DNA of 64,000 nt from Pempheris klunzingeri (lineage: Eukaryota > Chordata > Actinopteri > Acropomatiformes > Pempheridae). The notes beneath the pieces were generated by a model. That model was not told the origin of the DNA and did not search any database. It saw nothing but the letters and a program-made list of their open reading frames with translations. Position numbers and translations under genes: made by a program. The stretch's first letter is position 1. Each line of letters begins with the position of its first letter. This document shows, in pieces, positions 50,896-62,821 of this stretch. The DNA lies in the NCBI RefSeq assembly GCF_042242105.1, contig NC_092021.1:7366355-7430354 (forward strand), given 5' to 3'.

Positions 50896-51152
50896 TCCTG
50901 CATCCATCTAACTTTAAGCCTCTATGGCTTCACTGGAGGAAAGAAAAGTAAGAGCTATGCTGGTTGTGAAAGCGCTGCCCTGCGGGGAGGTCGGGCTGTT
51001 TGTGGCCTCTACTCTGGTTCTATTGCACCGTGTTCTGCAGGAAAACGCTGGAACTGGTGGACTGGTTGTGTCAAAAAGTCTGAAGTTGGAGTCCGGACTG
51101 AGCCACAGCCCCTCCGTCCTCCCCTCCCTCTCGCCAGGGTCTCCTTCCCAAC

Positions 51153-53536
51153 TCAAGAGCATCCACAACGGTCCACCACCATGGAGGGGATCTTGCCATA
51201 GATGATCTGCTCTTTTCGGTTAAAGTAGAGCATGTTGATGGGAGACATCTTGGTGGGGGTACAGCAGGGGCCTGCGGTCCCTCTGGGGTTGGCTTTGTTC
51301 ACCAGGTGGGTGTGCGGGTACTTCTGCAAATGCATGTACTCACACTCCCCGGAGCAATAGTTGGCCTTGTAGCGCTTTGGGGCAATAATCCAGTCCCATC
51401 CAAAGTCTTCGAAGTCCACTGTGAGCGGATAGCGGCAGCACCGGGACTCTGGAGAGTTCTCGTCACAGTCCAGGCCTGAGTCTCTCCTGGCACGCTTGGG
51501 GCCCTCTGTGATCTTCACCTCCATGAACGGTAGCTGCAATGACAAAGCGTGTGTGTGCGGACTTTAAAAATATTGCTGGTTCGCAAAAGGAGGCAGATGA
51601 CAGCATTCAGTTTACATCTTTTGATCCAGTGCCCTCGACCTTTGGCAGCTGGTTTTCAAACATGGCACGATAATATTATGAAACTTTGAGTTTTACAGAA
51701 ATTAAATCATCTGACGGTTGGTTAACCACAGCCGTCTAGGTATTCTAATTGCCTCAGAGCCCAGTGCCAGTATTTGAGCCGTGTGATAAGTGTTTGTCAT
51801 TGATAGTAGCAGTGTGTGTGTGCAGGCAATTACTCTGATTTGCACAGTCACACAGAATACTTTAAGGAATGTGGGGCAGGTGAACTTTTATGTAATCAAG
51901 CTCTCAGATTTGAGGTTATTGTAGACTGGGCATTTGTCCAAATGCAGGTGTGCGCCTACATGGAGTCTGTGTTGATTAATCGCTTTCAAAAGTCTTAAAA
52001 CTTGATTGCAGGAATGTTTAACCACCTGCGGACTCTGCAAAGCCTCTCTGCACACTAAAACCTCTGGAAGTCCAAAGTTAAAAGCTCTAACTGAACAGCA
52101 GTGAATCCAAAACTCTGCTTTTGAACCTTAGAAGAAACGTACTTTTAGAAATAGTTTTGTTTCTTATGGGATGGTCCAATTATTGGAATCTATTGCAATA
52201 ACACTCATATTGACAAGAACAGGAGTCACAGAACTAGTCATGAACTAATCCCTGCCACCAGCACTTTGCAGTCCTGTAAGTTTACTGATAAATTAAAGAG
52301 CTAGTTGTCACCTGTAGAAAAACACTTGGCACCCAAGCTTTAAGTTTAATGTAAAATGAAGGTTCCCCTCACCAGTCCGTCCTCTCCAGCCTCTGCAGAG
52401 GTCACGGCCAAGTCGTTTCCCCTCGAATCGTATGCGTTAATCTCGATGCCCCAGTTGGTCTCCGGCTGCCGCAGCCACACAGTCAACACTTGTTTGACGT
52501 CTATACTTTGCCAAGAGCTGACCCCGGCATTCACGTCGATCTTCAGGGAGCGGATGCGTATGTGCCCGCTCCCGTCTGTGACCGGCATCAGGCGGGAGAT
52601 TTGCAGGAACACAGTGGTCGCCTCGTCCGACGGGCGCAGATGCACCCAGAGCTGAGCCCGGACTATGCGACTGGCTTGAAACTTTTGATTAAAAGAGAAA
52701 AAGCAGCAGGTTGGTTCCCCGTCCACTTGGACGATGGAGTCGGCTGGAGAGAGAGAGAGAGAAAAGAGAGAAAGGGTTCTCTGTGTTCTCTATATACTGA
52801 CCATGTGTGGTTGAAATTTACAGACAGAAATAAACTGGTGTGTATAAACATCCCTGGCACGACATTTGATCTCTGGAAGTGGGCTAATAAGGTTTAGAAA
52901 ACCTCACAATCCGCACGCGTAATGGACCCGCGCGCCGTCTGCCAAAACGCCCCGACCCCACACACTGTTTTAAACTCTGGTGATGACAGTATATGCACTC
53001 TTTCAATGTCAAAACCTGCTAAAGCTACATTTTTTCAAAATAAAGGCTACTGACAGCGTCCCCCGCGCGCTCTGCTCCGTGCGTAAAAGCCTAGTTTGGA
53101 GACGTCTGCGCGCGTCCTTTTCATTGTGCAGAAAACAACAGCGAAATAAACACTTACGTTCAGTGGCCATCATCATTATTGTCTCCGTGATGGCATGCTC
53201 ATCGTCCTCCTCCATAACCACATCCTTGTTGTCATCTCCCAGCACGTCGTACTGGTCGAGAAGCTGCTGCAGCGGCGGCGCTTTGGGCAGGAGCTGCTTC
53301 ACTATATCTCGGCTGATATTAGGAGCTTCTTTCATTCGCAGTTTGCTCAGAATCTGAGATTTAATCGCGTTTAATCGCATGGTTTTAATCTGCTGCCGGA
53401 CCTCGCAGGTAGCGCACTGCTCCGTGTCTACTGGGCTGCTGGTGGAAGGCTGCTCGTGCGTCTCTTGGTCACTCAAAACTACTGGACCCAAAGCAATCAG
53501 CAAGCTAAGGTAGAGCACAATCTGAGACAGATGCAT
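51153..53536 (-). CDS. mstnb: MSTN, myostatin (fish mstn1/mstnb type)
   Basis: Three minus-strand exons are assembled: 53158-53536 (379 bp), 52373-52743 (371 bp) and 51153-51533 (381 bp with stop). They encode 376 residues, the usual teleost length. Myostatin is a secreted TGF-beta-family ligand that limits muscle growth through activin type II receptors. A hydrophobic signal peptide opens the protein ([20 protein letters not shown]). The propeptide follows. The furin-type site R264-A-R-R267 precedes D268, so the mature ligand is 268-376 (109 residues), with the cysteine-knot pattern ([35 protein letters not shown]). The start is the ATG before that signal peptide, although the frame stays open 96 bases further upstream. 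No break or missing cysteine was seen. PMS1 and ORMDL1 downstream identify it as the mstn1 locus rather than mstn2. Confidence 0.97.
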
Positions 53537-53661
53537 TGTCTCTAAGGTGTGAAGCCTGGTTTGGAAAGAGATCCCTTGGTGTGTGCTGGACCTGATGCGC
53601 GACTGAACTGGGTTTGGATTAATGTCCCACACTGATAGGCATCATACTTTATTAGCGCACA

Positions 53662-53671
53662 CCTTTTTATA
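53662..53671 (-). promoter_or_regulatory. MSTN TATA box
   Basis: The minus strand reads tataaaaagg, about 125 bp upstream of the MSTN ATG. A start site near 53635 and a 5'UTR of about 100 bases would follow. Confidence 0.75.
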
Positions 53672-54687
53672 CTCCAACTTTAGCCTCTTTTGTGTCGTCA
53701 AAAACTATGATTGGCTGGACAGGCAACAATGAATTTTGACCGACTGACATGAAACCTTTTTTTCGTTGTCAAACCATAAAGGGATAGATACTGTGGGCAT
53801 GTGCTGAGCACGTCCACACATGGAGAAATTCACTTTTCTTACGCGCAGAGACGCACAGCGGACTGTCTGTTAGATTACTCCCTCAGCTTATATCAGTTTA
53901 CTAAAAGGAAACAACAGTGTAGCCTCAGTACTGCGTATTAGGAAATGAAGCTAGACAGGCAGTGCCGGGAACGGTTTGTGCTGTGAATACGCAAATGAAT
54001 ACACTTTAGAAAAAGTCTGTCCAGCAAACGTGAAGTGGCTTTGATCACAGGTACATGGGCGCAACTGCCTGGCTGTGGACACACATTTATTGCTTTTGGA
54101 TAAATGAAGAGTTAAAAGTTTATTCGGTGCAAATCAAGTCTCTCCAGAGGTGTCAGTCAAAACGGGAAATGCATCTTCAGCCGTATAGAAATAAAAATAA
54201 AAAAACCAGCAAAAATAAGTGAAGTCTCTGGTCCAGGACTCTAAATCCTTATTGGTGAAACCTGATTGCAGCACATGCGAAGACAGCGCCATCGTGTGGT
54301 GAAGTTCACACACTCACATTAGGATCGTCAGTAGTGCAAAGGTGAGATGACCACCTGACTGCTTCTGATGAAAGTACAGCAGGAAAAGACTCCAGCTCGG
54401 AACAGGAGTATCAGTGACCCTGAGCCTAACCAGCTTCATTTATTTATTTACTCAGTTGCGGTCAGTGTCAGCTCACCTCTCCCTCTGTGTGACACCCTGC
54501 ACCCTGCATGGTAGCACCAACACTCCAAATACAGGGACTGATAAACCTCTAATGATTACTCGACTCAAATCTGAGTTCATGAATTTCATCTAATAATTCA
54601 TTCAGAGCTTTGGAAAGGAATACAAACTGGGTGGTTTATCAGACAGCTGTTTTATAAGTTGGTACAGCTTCCACTTATATTTACTTA
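53672..54687 (-). promoter_or_regulatory. MSTN proximal upstream region
   Basis: About 1 kb between the TATA box and a hAT-like insertion. E-box type sites occur (for example catgtg near 53799). No coding frame was seen. Muscle-type regulatory sites are expected from other myostatin promoters but were not mapped individually. Confidence 0.4.
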
Positions 54688-54695
54688 CTTATAAC

Positions 54696-55538
54696 CAGTG
54701 GTGGGCCGTTAGGGCCTGCAAGGCCTTCTCTGCTGGCCTAAAGAAAATATCTGAATCACAAACTGATGTTAATTACATTTTGTCCATGAATACTTATTAA
54801 ATAATTCCAAATGGTCTGTCCGCTTCCTTTCATAGCTTTTCCGATGGTTGTGCTGCTTCCAGACATGTATTTTCATATTAAAGCATTTAACCAATCACAT
54901 TTCAGCCATCATTTGTTGCAAGGCAGGGTCAAAGTCAAAGAAGTCTGCCCGAAGGCCTTCACAATCCGTTCTGCAGGCCCTCTAACACAAAATAAATGTC
55001 AATGAAACTGTTGCTTCAACCAATCAGATTTTGTGTTGGTGTCACCAGGGCCCTCTAGCAGGCGTACGGCAACGCCACCGTATTCAGACCTGTTGATTGG
55101 ATAGTCTAGATTGGATAGGATAGTGTAATAGCTGAACTGAACTGCACAAATAATCTGTACGACAGAGTAATTGAACTGTTTTTGAGGAAAGCGAGGAGGA
55201 TGGATTTTGTTTACAAATAATCCGAGTTTTTGGTGAGTAAAATGTTGCCTAAATTTTCCTAAATAATATTGCAAGTTTATGAGATTATTATTGATGTTTT
55301 TTATGTGTGTCGCGGCTGTAGCTGCAGTAGAAGGAGACTTGTTCACCCCTGGTTTGTTATTCAATAAAGGCATTTATTGTGGCTACAGGAGTTATCTATC
55401 TGCGATGCAACGGCTCTTTATACTGTATTTCTGCATAATAAGATGGTTTTTATAACCATAAAATAGTTATTGATGGGTGGATTGATTCAGACGGAGCACT
55501 ACTGAAGGCCTAGGTGTGAATTGCGCGGTCCGCCACTG
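54696..55538. mobile_element. Non-autonomous hAT-like transposon with 8-bp TSD
   Basis: The direct repeat cttataac occurs exactly at 54688-54695 and 55539-55546, an 8-bp target duplication. The ends are imperfect inverted repeats: cagtggtgggccg at the left, and cggtccgccactg at the right, whose complement is cagtggcggaccg. An 8-bp duplication and CAGTGG ends fit the hAT superfamily. The 843 bp interior has a 124-codon minus-strand frame (54999-55373) without a recognised transposase domain. Confidence 0.85.
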
Positions 55539-55699
55539 CTTATAACGTAATGTTAATGTGCAACTTAACAAATTGTTGAATGATTAGTAAAATCACTTAA
55601 ATTCATCAACATTATAATTATTATTACATTGTATATTTATATTACTTACGCTGAAAACAACTCCCACAAGGAAAAGTGATTAGAAATAACAAAAATATT

Positions 55700-56450
55700 A
55701 AAGCTGCCCTCGCACCTTTGTGCATGTCGGGGTGTGTGGCCGCTTTGTCCTGTTGCCGACCGTTCCATGCGGCTCAGAATTTTCATGTATTTTGGACAGT
55801 GCATCAAGGAGTTACACGTCACTATGTGGCGCTAGAGAACAGCCACTAATTGCATCCTACATTCCAGCATATGAAGTGTTGACTACACCGTGAAAATTTC
55901 ATGCAAATCAAATGATGATTGGCACAAAAGTCTTACTTACTGTTGTCACTAGGTGGCGCAATGACTGTGGTCGCTAATTGGCATGTAGATGCGTTCAGGC
56001 CAGGAGTCTTATTAATCATGACAAGCTTGGAACAGATTGGATAATGTACACTGAAGATACAACAATTTCCTGTTTCATGGCGAACACGGCATCGCTACGG
56101 TGACAGTATTTGACGAAACCTCAAAAGCTTCATAAGTGAGCATCATCCATGTCTTGGGAATGTTTGGACCAAATTTGAGGTGGCTATAACTAACCTGCTG
56201 AGAGAGAGACGTCTGAGAATAAAACATGCACTTCCTCCCGCCACTATGCACATGTCTTCAGAGCCGGACAGTCGTCAAACAGTATAAATGTGGTGAAGAT
56301 AGGACCTTGTAGAGTTACTGCACTTGTAATGCTCACGGCGAAGGAACATTTTCGATAAAAATTCATCGTGCCACCAAGGCCAAACAGCTTTTGACGAAAA
56401 CTCACAGTTTTCACTACGGACCAACACGGTTCAAAGTCATTCCTGGCAGG
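55700..56450. repeat. Probable dispersed repeat (family unknown)
   Basis: Text such as ctatgtggcgctagagaac, cactaggtggcgcaatgac, and ctgtttcatggcgaacacgg resembles a repeat I know from fish genomes. The motif ggtggcgc-type occurs more than once. No ends or target duplication were located and no protein is encoded. Confidence 0.4.
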
Positions 56451-57249
56451 GGTATTGAAGACTGAACACTAGTTAGCAAGCAAAGAGGTTGAAATGGGCA
56501 ACTAAAAGGGGCTGAAATAGTCAAATAATGAAATAGCTCAAAGTAGTGGATAAACAGTCTGAAGTCATTTGCATGTGGATATAATCTAACTGTGTCATTT
56601 CTTTTCAAACTGCCAGATTTCTCCACAGAACCGTGGCACAGGGCAGACGGGCTTTGGCTCATGTGCTTGCTGCAAAAATGGCCAGATGTGGCTCCCTGGA
56701 CATAAAAGAGCACAACAGGCAGGTCCACACACTTCACATTGTTTTTATTTATCCCAAATGACACACATATTGACTAACAAATGACTAACACATATCATTG
56801 AATGACTCATTAAAAGCAAAGATATATAAAGATATAATAAATGAAAAGAAAAACAGTGAAAAACAGAAAACGAGTGGAGAAACATTGATAAATAGTTACT
56901 CCTACAGGACACAAGGGGGCGCTGTGTCCTCAAAAATGCAAAACACCTGAACCCAACTTCTACCTGCACTGCGGAATGAACTCCCTGAAAAGAACTGATT
57001 ACATTTTGTTTATGATGAACACATCTACAGAGTTATTGCTAAACTTTCCTGGCTGGTTGTGTCACTACGCTGCGACGTTTCTCGGGTCAAAGAAATGACC
57101 AGTGTTGCCAACTGCTCAGTAAGGAAAGTAGCTATAATTACAACAATTTTTTGTATAGACGGTTTTAACTTGACAACATTAACAACCGATAACGACCAAA
57201 AAGAGACAATAGAAAAAACTGTCAATGGCAATTTGAGAAAATGGTAGAG
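56451..57249. other. Unassigned interval
   Basis: Small frames only (up to 116 codons, 56414-56764 minus), none recognised. AT-rich with no clear repeat structure. Confidence 0.5.
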
Positions 57250-57264
57250 AATGCAGGCCTACTG

Positions 57265-58260
57265 GTGGTTCCCAAAGTCCTTTAAAGTAGTGATGGAGCC
57301 AGAGCTTTCAACTATCAGGTTCCTCTCCTGTGGAATCTCCGTCCAGTTTGGGTTCGGGGGGCAGACACCCTCTCTACATTTAAGAGTAGACTAAAAACCT
57401 TCCTTTTTGAGAAGGCCTATAGTTTAGGGCTGGCTCAGGCCTTGGACCAGCCCCTAGTTATGCTGCTATAGGCTTAGACTGCCGGGGGACCTATGATGCA
57501 CTGGGCTCCTCTATCCTCCTCTTCCTCTCCATCGTTATGTCTCATGTCCGCTTAATGTCTGCTACTAACTTGCTATCTTGCCCGGAGCCTTTCTGTGCTT
57601 TTCTCATATCTCAGGTTCCTGTGGATCCTGGTCCTGGTTCTCCTGCTGTGGTTCTCAGGTTCCTGTGGATCCTGGTCCTGGTCCTGCTGCCTTTGTTCTC
57701 AGGTTCCTGTGGATCCTGGTCCTGGTCCTGCTGCTGTGGTTCTCTGGTTCCTGTGGATCCTGGTCCTGGTCCTGCTGCTGTTGTTCTCAGGTTCCCATGG
57801 ATCCTGGTGCTGGTTCTTCTGCTGTGGTTCTCTGGCTTCATGAATCACTGCTACGGATCGTCGGCCACTCGTCATGTTTTTCAATATTAACATACTGCAA
57901 ATTTTTTAGTCACTCCTTTGATTGTTTGATTGCATTGTTAGTGCTATAGTCGCTGTTAGTATGTTGGTTGCTGTTTGTCTTGTGTGTGTCTCTCTCTCTC
58001 TCTTCAACCCCCCCCCCCCCTTCTCTGAGCCTGGGTCTCTTTGAGGTTTCTTACCATTAAAGGGGAGTTCTTCCTCCACTGTTTCCTAATATAATATCTG
58101 ATGTTTGCTCATGTGGGGATTCTTGAATCCTTAATTTTGAATTCCTGAATCGTTGGGTCTCTCTCTCATTAAAGAGTTTGGTCTAGACCTGATCTTTATG
58201 TGAAGCGTCTTGAGATAACACTGTTATGAATTGGTGCTCTATAAATAAAGATTGATTGAT
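57265..58260 (+). mobile_element. 5'-truncated L2-like LINE, 3' end
   Basis: The 5' portion preserves the last part of an ORF2-like reading frame (FNYQVPLLWNLRPVW, then STFKSRLKTFLFEKAYS at about 57308-57425), typical of the C-terminus of L2/CR1-type elements. The far end (tgaagcgtcttgagataac, then ctctataaataaagattgat) is the usual 3' tail with a short tgat repeat. The 3'UTR contains a 44-bp minisatellite. No reverse transcriptase domain remains. Confidence 0.7.
57612..57831. repeat. 44-bp minisatellite, five units
   Basis: Five tandem units begin caggttcctgtggatcctgg (or close variants) and end ttgttct/tggttct. The period of 44 bp is not a multiple of three, so successive units are read in shifting frames and the long open frames here are repeat artefacts. 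It lies inside the LINE 3'UTR. Confidence 0.85.
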
Positions 58261-58261
58261 G

Positions 58262-58735
58262 AGCCGCTGACTGAATGAGCTGCCCAGCTGCCACAGCTCA
58301 TCATGGGGGGGTTTTCAGGATGACCTTGATCTTGTCCTTTGTCCTCCTCTCTGCCACTGTCTCCAGGCTGTCCAGCTCCAGTCCAACCACTGAGCTCCTC
58401 ACCAGCTCGTTCACCTTGTTGGCATCACCAGTCGACCACTGGGACGACAATTCTTCGGCACCGGGACAACGCAGGAGGTCTTCCACAGTTCCGGCACTCT
58501 CTTCAGCCTCAGAGGGGATTGAGGAGGTGCTGAAGAGGAGCTGCCAGCTGCCCAGCGCACATTTTCAGCATCCTGGGGTTGATTGTTGTCAGGTCCGCTA
58601 GCTTTGCTCCTCTTAAGCCTGAAGAGCTCCTGCTGAACCTGGTTGGTGGTGAAGGTGAGGCTGAGTGGGTGTCGATGGGGAGGGAAACACAGTCTTCAGC
58701 AGACGTGTGGATGGTAGCAGGGGTGTCGGGGGGGG
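58262..58735 (-). mobile_element. Internally deleted LINE with reverse transcriptase remnants
   Basis: On the minus strand, from right to left, the text gives VQQELFRLKRSKASGPDN and then VPELWKTSCVVPVP, both characteristic of the start of a non-LTR reverse transcriptase. It then jumps near 58450 to VNELVRSSVVGLELDSLE, typical of the ORF2 C-terminus, and ends with HDELWQLGSSFSQRLI. Frameshifts are present. It abuts the 3' end of the plus-strand LINE. Confidence 0.72.
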
Positions 58736-59254
58736 TTGCTTATTATGAGAAGGAGCATGCTTTATATTTCATCTGTTATAGTTTTCACACTGTTACTATC
58801 AGAGGAAATCAGCGCCACCTATGGATTAGCTTCGCTACAGTGACAAACAAACAAGCTAGCAAACAACATGAGGAAAGAAAAGCCCAGCAACAGACATTAA
58901 ACACTAAACACACTATTATTTTAAGTTTGTAACTCAGTGTATGATGTTGTATGATGTCTGATTAAATAACTATCTCCCCAGCGTTCACCAAGTCTGGAGT
59001 AAGGGGTTATGCAGAAAATTTTACTGAAAACCCACAAAAACAGGCTGCGATTTTGCTCATTTTTATGCACTTGGTTTAGAGGGAAGTGTTTTAGCCCACT
59101 TTGAGGCTCCAACCAGGTACTTTTGACAAAGTGGCCTTTTATTTAGAGTTAAACTCACCTTGTTGTAATAAATCACTAAAGGTTCACAAATGATCAATTT
59201 CACATTACACTGAATCCATGACCAGTAAAACACAGGATTCTGCTCCAAAGTGGG

Positions 59255-59345
59255 TCAGCCCTCAATCAGAAGGTCGGGGGTTCGATCCCCGGGTCAGTGT
59301 GTGAATGAGGAGGTCATGTAAAAGCGCTATACAAATACTGACCAT
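59255..59345 (+). repeat. tRNA/SINE-like fragment
   Basis: The text ggtcgggggttcgatccccg resembles a tRNA T-arm/B box, followed by aaagcgctatacaaatac, a tail common in fish SINE and LINE copies. It is not a complete tRNA: no acceptor stem or anticodon arm was found. Confidence 0.4.
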
Positions 59346-61247
59346 AGGTGGATCCATAGCTTTGCCTTTTCATCAGTGCAGTTAAGCCAATGCAAAATCA
59401 CTCACAATATAAAAGACATAGGAAACAAGATTTAGACAAAACCTCTTTAAGATATAAGACAGTGACAGTGCTGCTTCGCTCACTGGACATCCAGCAGGAA
59501 CATGGAGGCAGATCCTGTCAGACAGATGAAGACCTCAATATAAAACATGTCAGAGAGGAACTGCTGGTCTACTTTTACCTCAAATCAGTTTGACCATTAT
59601 CTATTAACTCTTTCCATAAAGAGCAGCAGCATCATAAAAATAAAAACAACTTCCACTTCATTTTATGTCTTTATGTAGAAATAAGTGCTAAACTGAGGCT
59701 CTCATACAAACAGTTCTGTTTGGAGCCACAGCCGATTCAGGTTCTCCTGCTGCATCCTGGGAAAACACAAAAACAGCACAACTTTTATCAAAGAGTGACC
59801 AGACAGAAGGTTGAAATTGTTCTCTTCATTTTAAATAAAGTTTGATGTGACAACATCCTGTGTTCATATTTACTGATTCCTCAACTCTTCCCACCAGACA
59901 CCTGGATACTTTTATTTTAGATTCTCCCTTTACAAACAAGCACCAATAGAGAGAATTATCTATTGCAAGAATTCACAAGTCTTCAATGTTTATTGCGCTC
60001 CAATTCCAACATTTAGTGACATTAACATTACAGAGCTGTTTTCTACCTGGAAATCATCATATTAGAAAAGTGGAACAAGTAGTTCAGGAAGAAATCAGAG
60101 TTTGATGTGGGTGAAAATGATTAGCTCTGTGAGGAGAAAATAAAAGCTCACATTTCATGTCTAAACACATTCATTTGATGTTCTAGGTAAAGTTGAGCGT
60201 TCGTGTCCCACAGGTTCTTCAGCCCAGAGGAGATGCCACCTGCAACGGAAAGATTTTCACAATAAAACTACAGCTCTTTACTCAAGTAAAAAGGAAATAA
60301 ATGACATTATAGATGAAGTTCACCTGCAAACAGACTAAATGTGACAATAAAGTTTGTGATTTCTCACTTCAAAGCTGCTTGATAAACTTTCTGTGGTTCA
60401 CCTGATCTCAGCCACAATAAACCACTAATTTATTAATACTTCCCTGAGCTTTTGGTCTTTAAACTAATTTAAGAGAGTTAAGTTTCATTGGAGCAGGAAA
60501 ACAAACAATCTTTGTCCCTTAACTGCAACACGCTCCCACCGTTCATGGCACCAAGTGATTATTTTTGTCTCAAAGGGCTCAGCAGAGCGGACACACCTGA
60601 GCTCCAGGTGACACCACAGGGAGCAACGCCACTGCTGCCTGATCTGCTCCTGAAGAACATCCCGTTACAAACAGGCCACATGCTAATGCTACATGCTAAC
60701 ACTAGCCACTGATTAGCCACATGGTGAAACTGATCAGTGATTATTGACCCTGTAGTCCAGTCATTAGCAGCAAACTCACTGCAGACACACTTACTAATTA
60801 AACAGGACTTTAATTAATGTTACACTAAGTCTGAGCTTTAACTCTCCTGCTACAGCAGAGTGTCTATGTGTCTCCTTTCTCCCTCTGAAGCAGCAGCAGC
60901 TTAACAGGAAACAGCTGCGAAGATCGATGAGGAACTTCTGGAGGTTCTAGGTTCACAGAGAACATCAGAACCATCACTGTTTATTACAACAGTAATCTGG
61001 TACATTTGTTCCCAAACAGGTTCACCAGCCACAATGAAACCACCAATACATCCAAAAATCCTAACATATATAATAATATAATAATATATAATATATATAT
61101 ATACATACGCCCTTATTAGCACATATATATTAGCATATATCCGCCTCAAACAGCAGTAAAATGTAGCAGCTGTGCAAGTTAGCTAGCATTAGCTAATTAG
61201 CTAACAACTGACCTTGTGATTGTTCGGCCATTCAGCCTCAGACTGAC

Positions 61248-61425
61248 CTCATTAACCAAAACCAACTCCGTGTCTCCATGATGTTTTCCTCCTCTCGCCC
61301 TCCAAAGACTTTACGAAGCAGAAGCAAAGCCTCTGACTTTTTGTAGCTGAAGGAGAAGAGCCGAATGCCGTTGGGAGCGCCGCATCTTCTGACTTTTATT
61401 GTGATGGGCACACCATGCGGCCAAT
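61248..61425 (-). other. Candidate promoter/first exon, unknown gene
   Basis: On the minus strand, an inverted CCAAT box (61421-61427) precedes about 140 bp of open, GC-richer sequence with an ATG at 61279 in a fair context. It ends at a plausible donor (atgag|gtcagt, exon end 61248). An acceptor followed by a short open frame occurs near 60233, which could be a later exon. No family is recognised and no homology is claimed. Confidence 0.2.
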
Positions 61426-62394
61426 CACATGGGAGAACAGAGTAGGATCATACCATTATGTGAAAGTAGGAAGGGCGACGCTCTGAAGACAACTATTGAG
61501 GTGGTACAGTCCAGGTACAGAGCCACAGAGAGACAGGGAGCCGGATTTAAATGCAAGCGGGTTGGGAAAGAGTGAACACTTGACTTTTAGTTCAAGCAAT
61601 GAGTGAAAACCGTAAAAGAAGCAGCATCTGGCCTTTATTGATTTATTTGATTTGTTTGCTGTGGTTCTGTGTTCAGTTGATCATTCAAAGGTTTGATTCA
61701 AATATTAAACAATAGTAACTGTATTTTTTTTTGTAACTAAATAGTTCTCATTGTTCCAGGAATCATTCCAGCCGTGTCATAAACACTGATTTATTGTATG
61801 TTGATGGATATAACAATAAATGCACAATGTAAACATACAAGAATTATGACAACTGAGATATTTGGTCGTATTATTTGACCTCTGCTCTTCAGACACGTCA
61901 CAAGGATCTTTGCTTCTTATATATCACTGCCAATGACCACATATATTAATACCATGTACATAGTCTGCACATTATCACACAACTTTCTGAGACTCCATTG
62001 ATGTATGTCAATAGAGATGTGATGTATGTAATGGAAAGAATAATTCAATGAAGTATGTTGCTACTATATATAAAGCTATTATTCTTCCACCACTCATTGT
62101 AAACCAGTTCACTTGACTTACATTGTACCTTTGAGACTGCTTTTACCATAAATATGGTAATATTTACCATTCATTACTATCACCTTTCCATGTACACATT
62201 TCTTACATTGGCTACGATAAATATCCAGAAAATGTGGAGTGGACATATGGACCAGCATAAAGTCCTACAGCCTGGTCAGATGGCAGCTGCACATGCACAG
62301 AGTCTCCTTGTCATCACGGGAGTACAGCGATCCCAGATGCCTGATCCAGCAAGCCCTTTTTGTGTTCATCATATGTGTACATTACTGGCTCGTT

Positions 62395-62490
62395 GTTCTT
62401 CATCGGGGCCACCCACACATCACCTCCTTTGGGATGCATTTCCTTACATTTGATTGGGTCCTTGCACCGCTTGGTGCTCGGGCCCTAATA
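62395..62490. repeat. Possible repeat tail
   Basis: The text ccttgcaccgcttggtgctc followed by gggccctaataaaatc resembles the end of a repeat I remember as frequent in fish introns. Boundaries are unknown. Confidence 0.3.
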
Positions 62491-62821
62491 AAATCTCACA
62501 GTGGGTCAAAAGTGAGTTAAGCCAAAGCCAAGCTGATCTGATCCTCCCATTTACAGAGTTTGCACTTAAAAAGGAGACAACTTATTGTTGTATAGTTCTG
62601 ATTGGTTGTTTAACCGATTTGGTCAGCTGTCCTGTTGTCCTGCTCTTCAGTGGACTTACGCCACAGAAGTAAGTGATAAAAGCCTTTTCTGTTAGTAAGA
62701 AGAGGCCTGTTACTTGTTAATTGTTGCTGCACAGGTGCTCTTATAATGTATAATCTTATAATGTAGTTAGAGATGATAAGACAGCATTTCTTCCAGGATC
62801 ATTATTATTTAAATACATCAT

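Larger units (their letters stand above)
58741..62809. other. Repeat-poor to mixed interval
   Basis: No recognised protein gene. It holds a SINE-like piece at 59255-59345, a low-confidence minus-strand transcription-unit candidate (59740-61420), an AT-rich TA run at about 61070-61140, and a possible repeat tail at 62395-62490. Confidence 0.5.

Noticed and set aside
50714-50911. Cys/Val-rich frame over 50714-50911 as a small protein
   Set aside because: It is a translated TG microsatellite.
51534-51545. Extension of MSTN exon 3 upstream by four codons (SLQ before LPFMEVK)
   Set aside because: Those bases include the splice acceptor (attgcag). Joining at 51533 keeps phase with exon 2 and gives the expected GL-LPFMEVK junction.
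53537-53632. Earlier in-frame ATG for MSTN (frame open to 53632)
   Set aside because: The 32 extra residues precede a perfect signal peptide beginning MHLSQ, and the TATA box at 53662 would put that ATG essentially at the transcription start.
57537-57949. Long overlapping proline/serine/leucine-rich frames as a protein gene
   Set aside because: They are produced by a 44-bp tandem repeat in a LINE tail and shift frame from unit to unit.
59270-59345. tRNA gene suggested by ggttcgatccccg
   Set aside because: Only a T-arm-like stretch is present; there is no acceptor stem, D-arm or anticodon arm that pairs. It is a SINE-type remnant.
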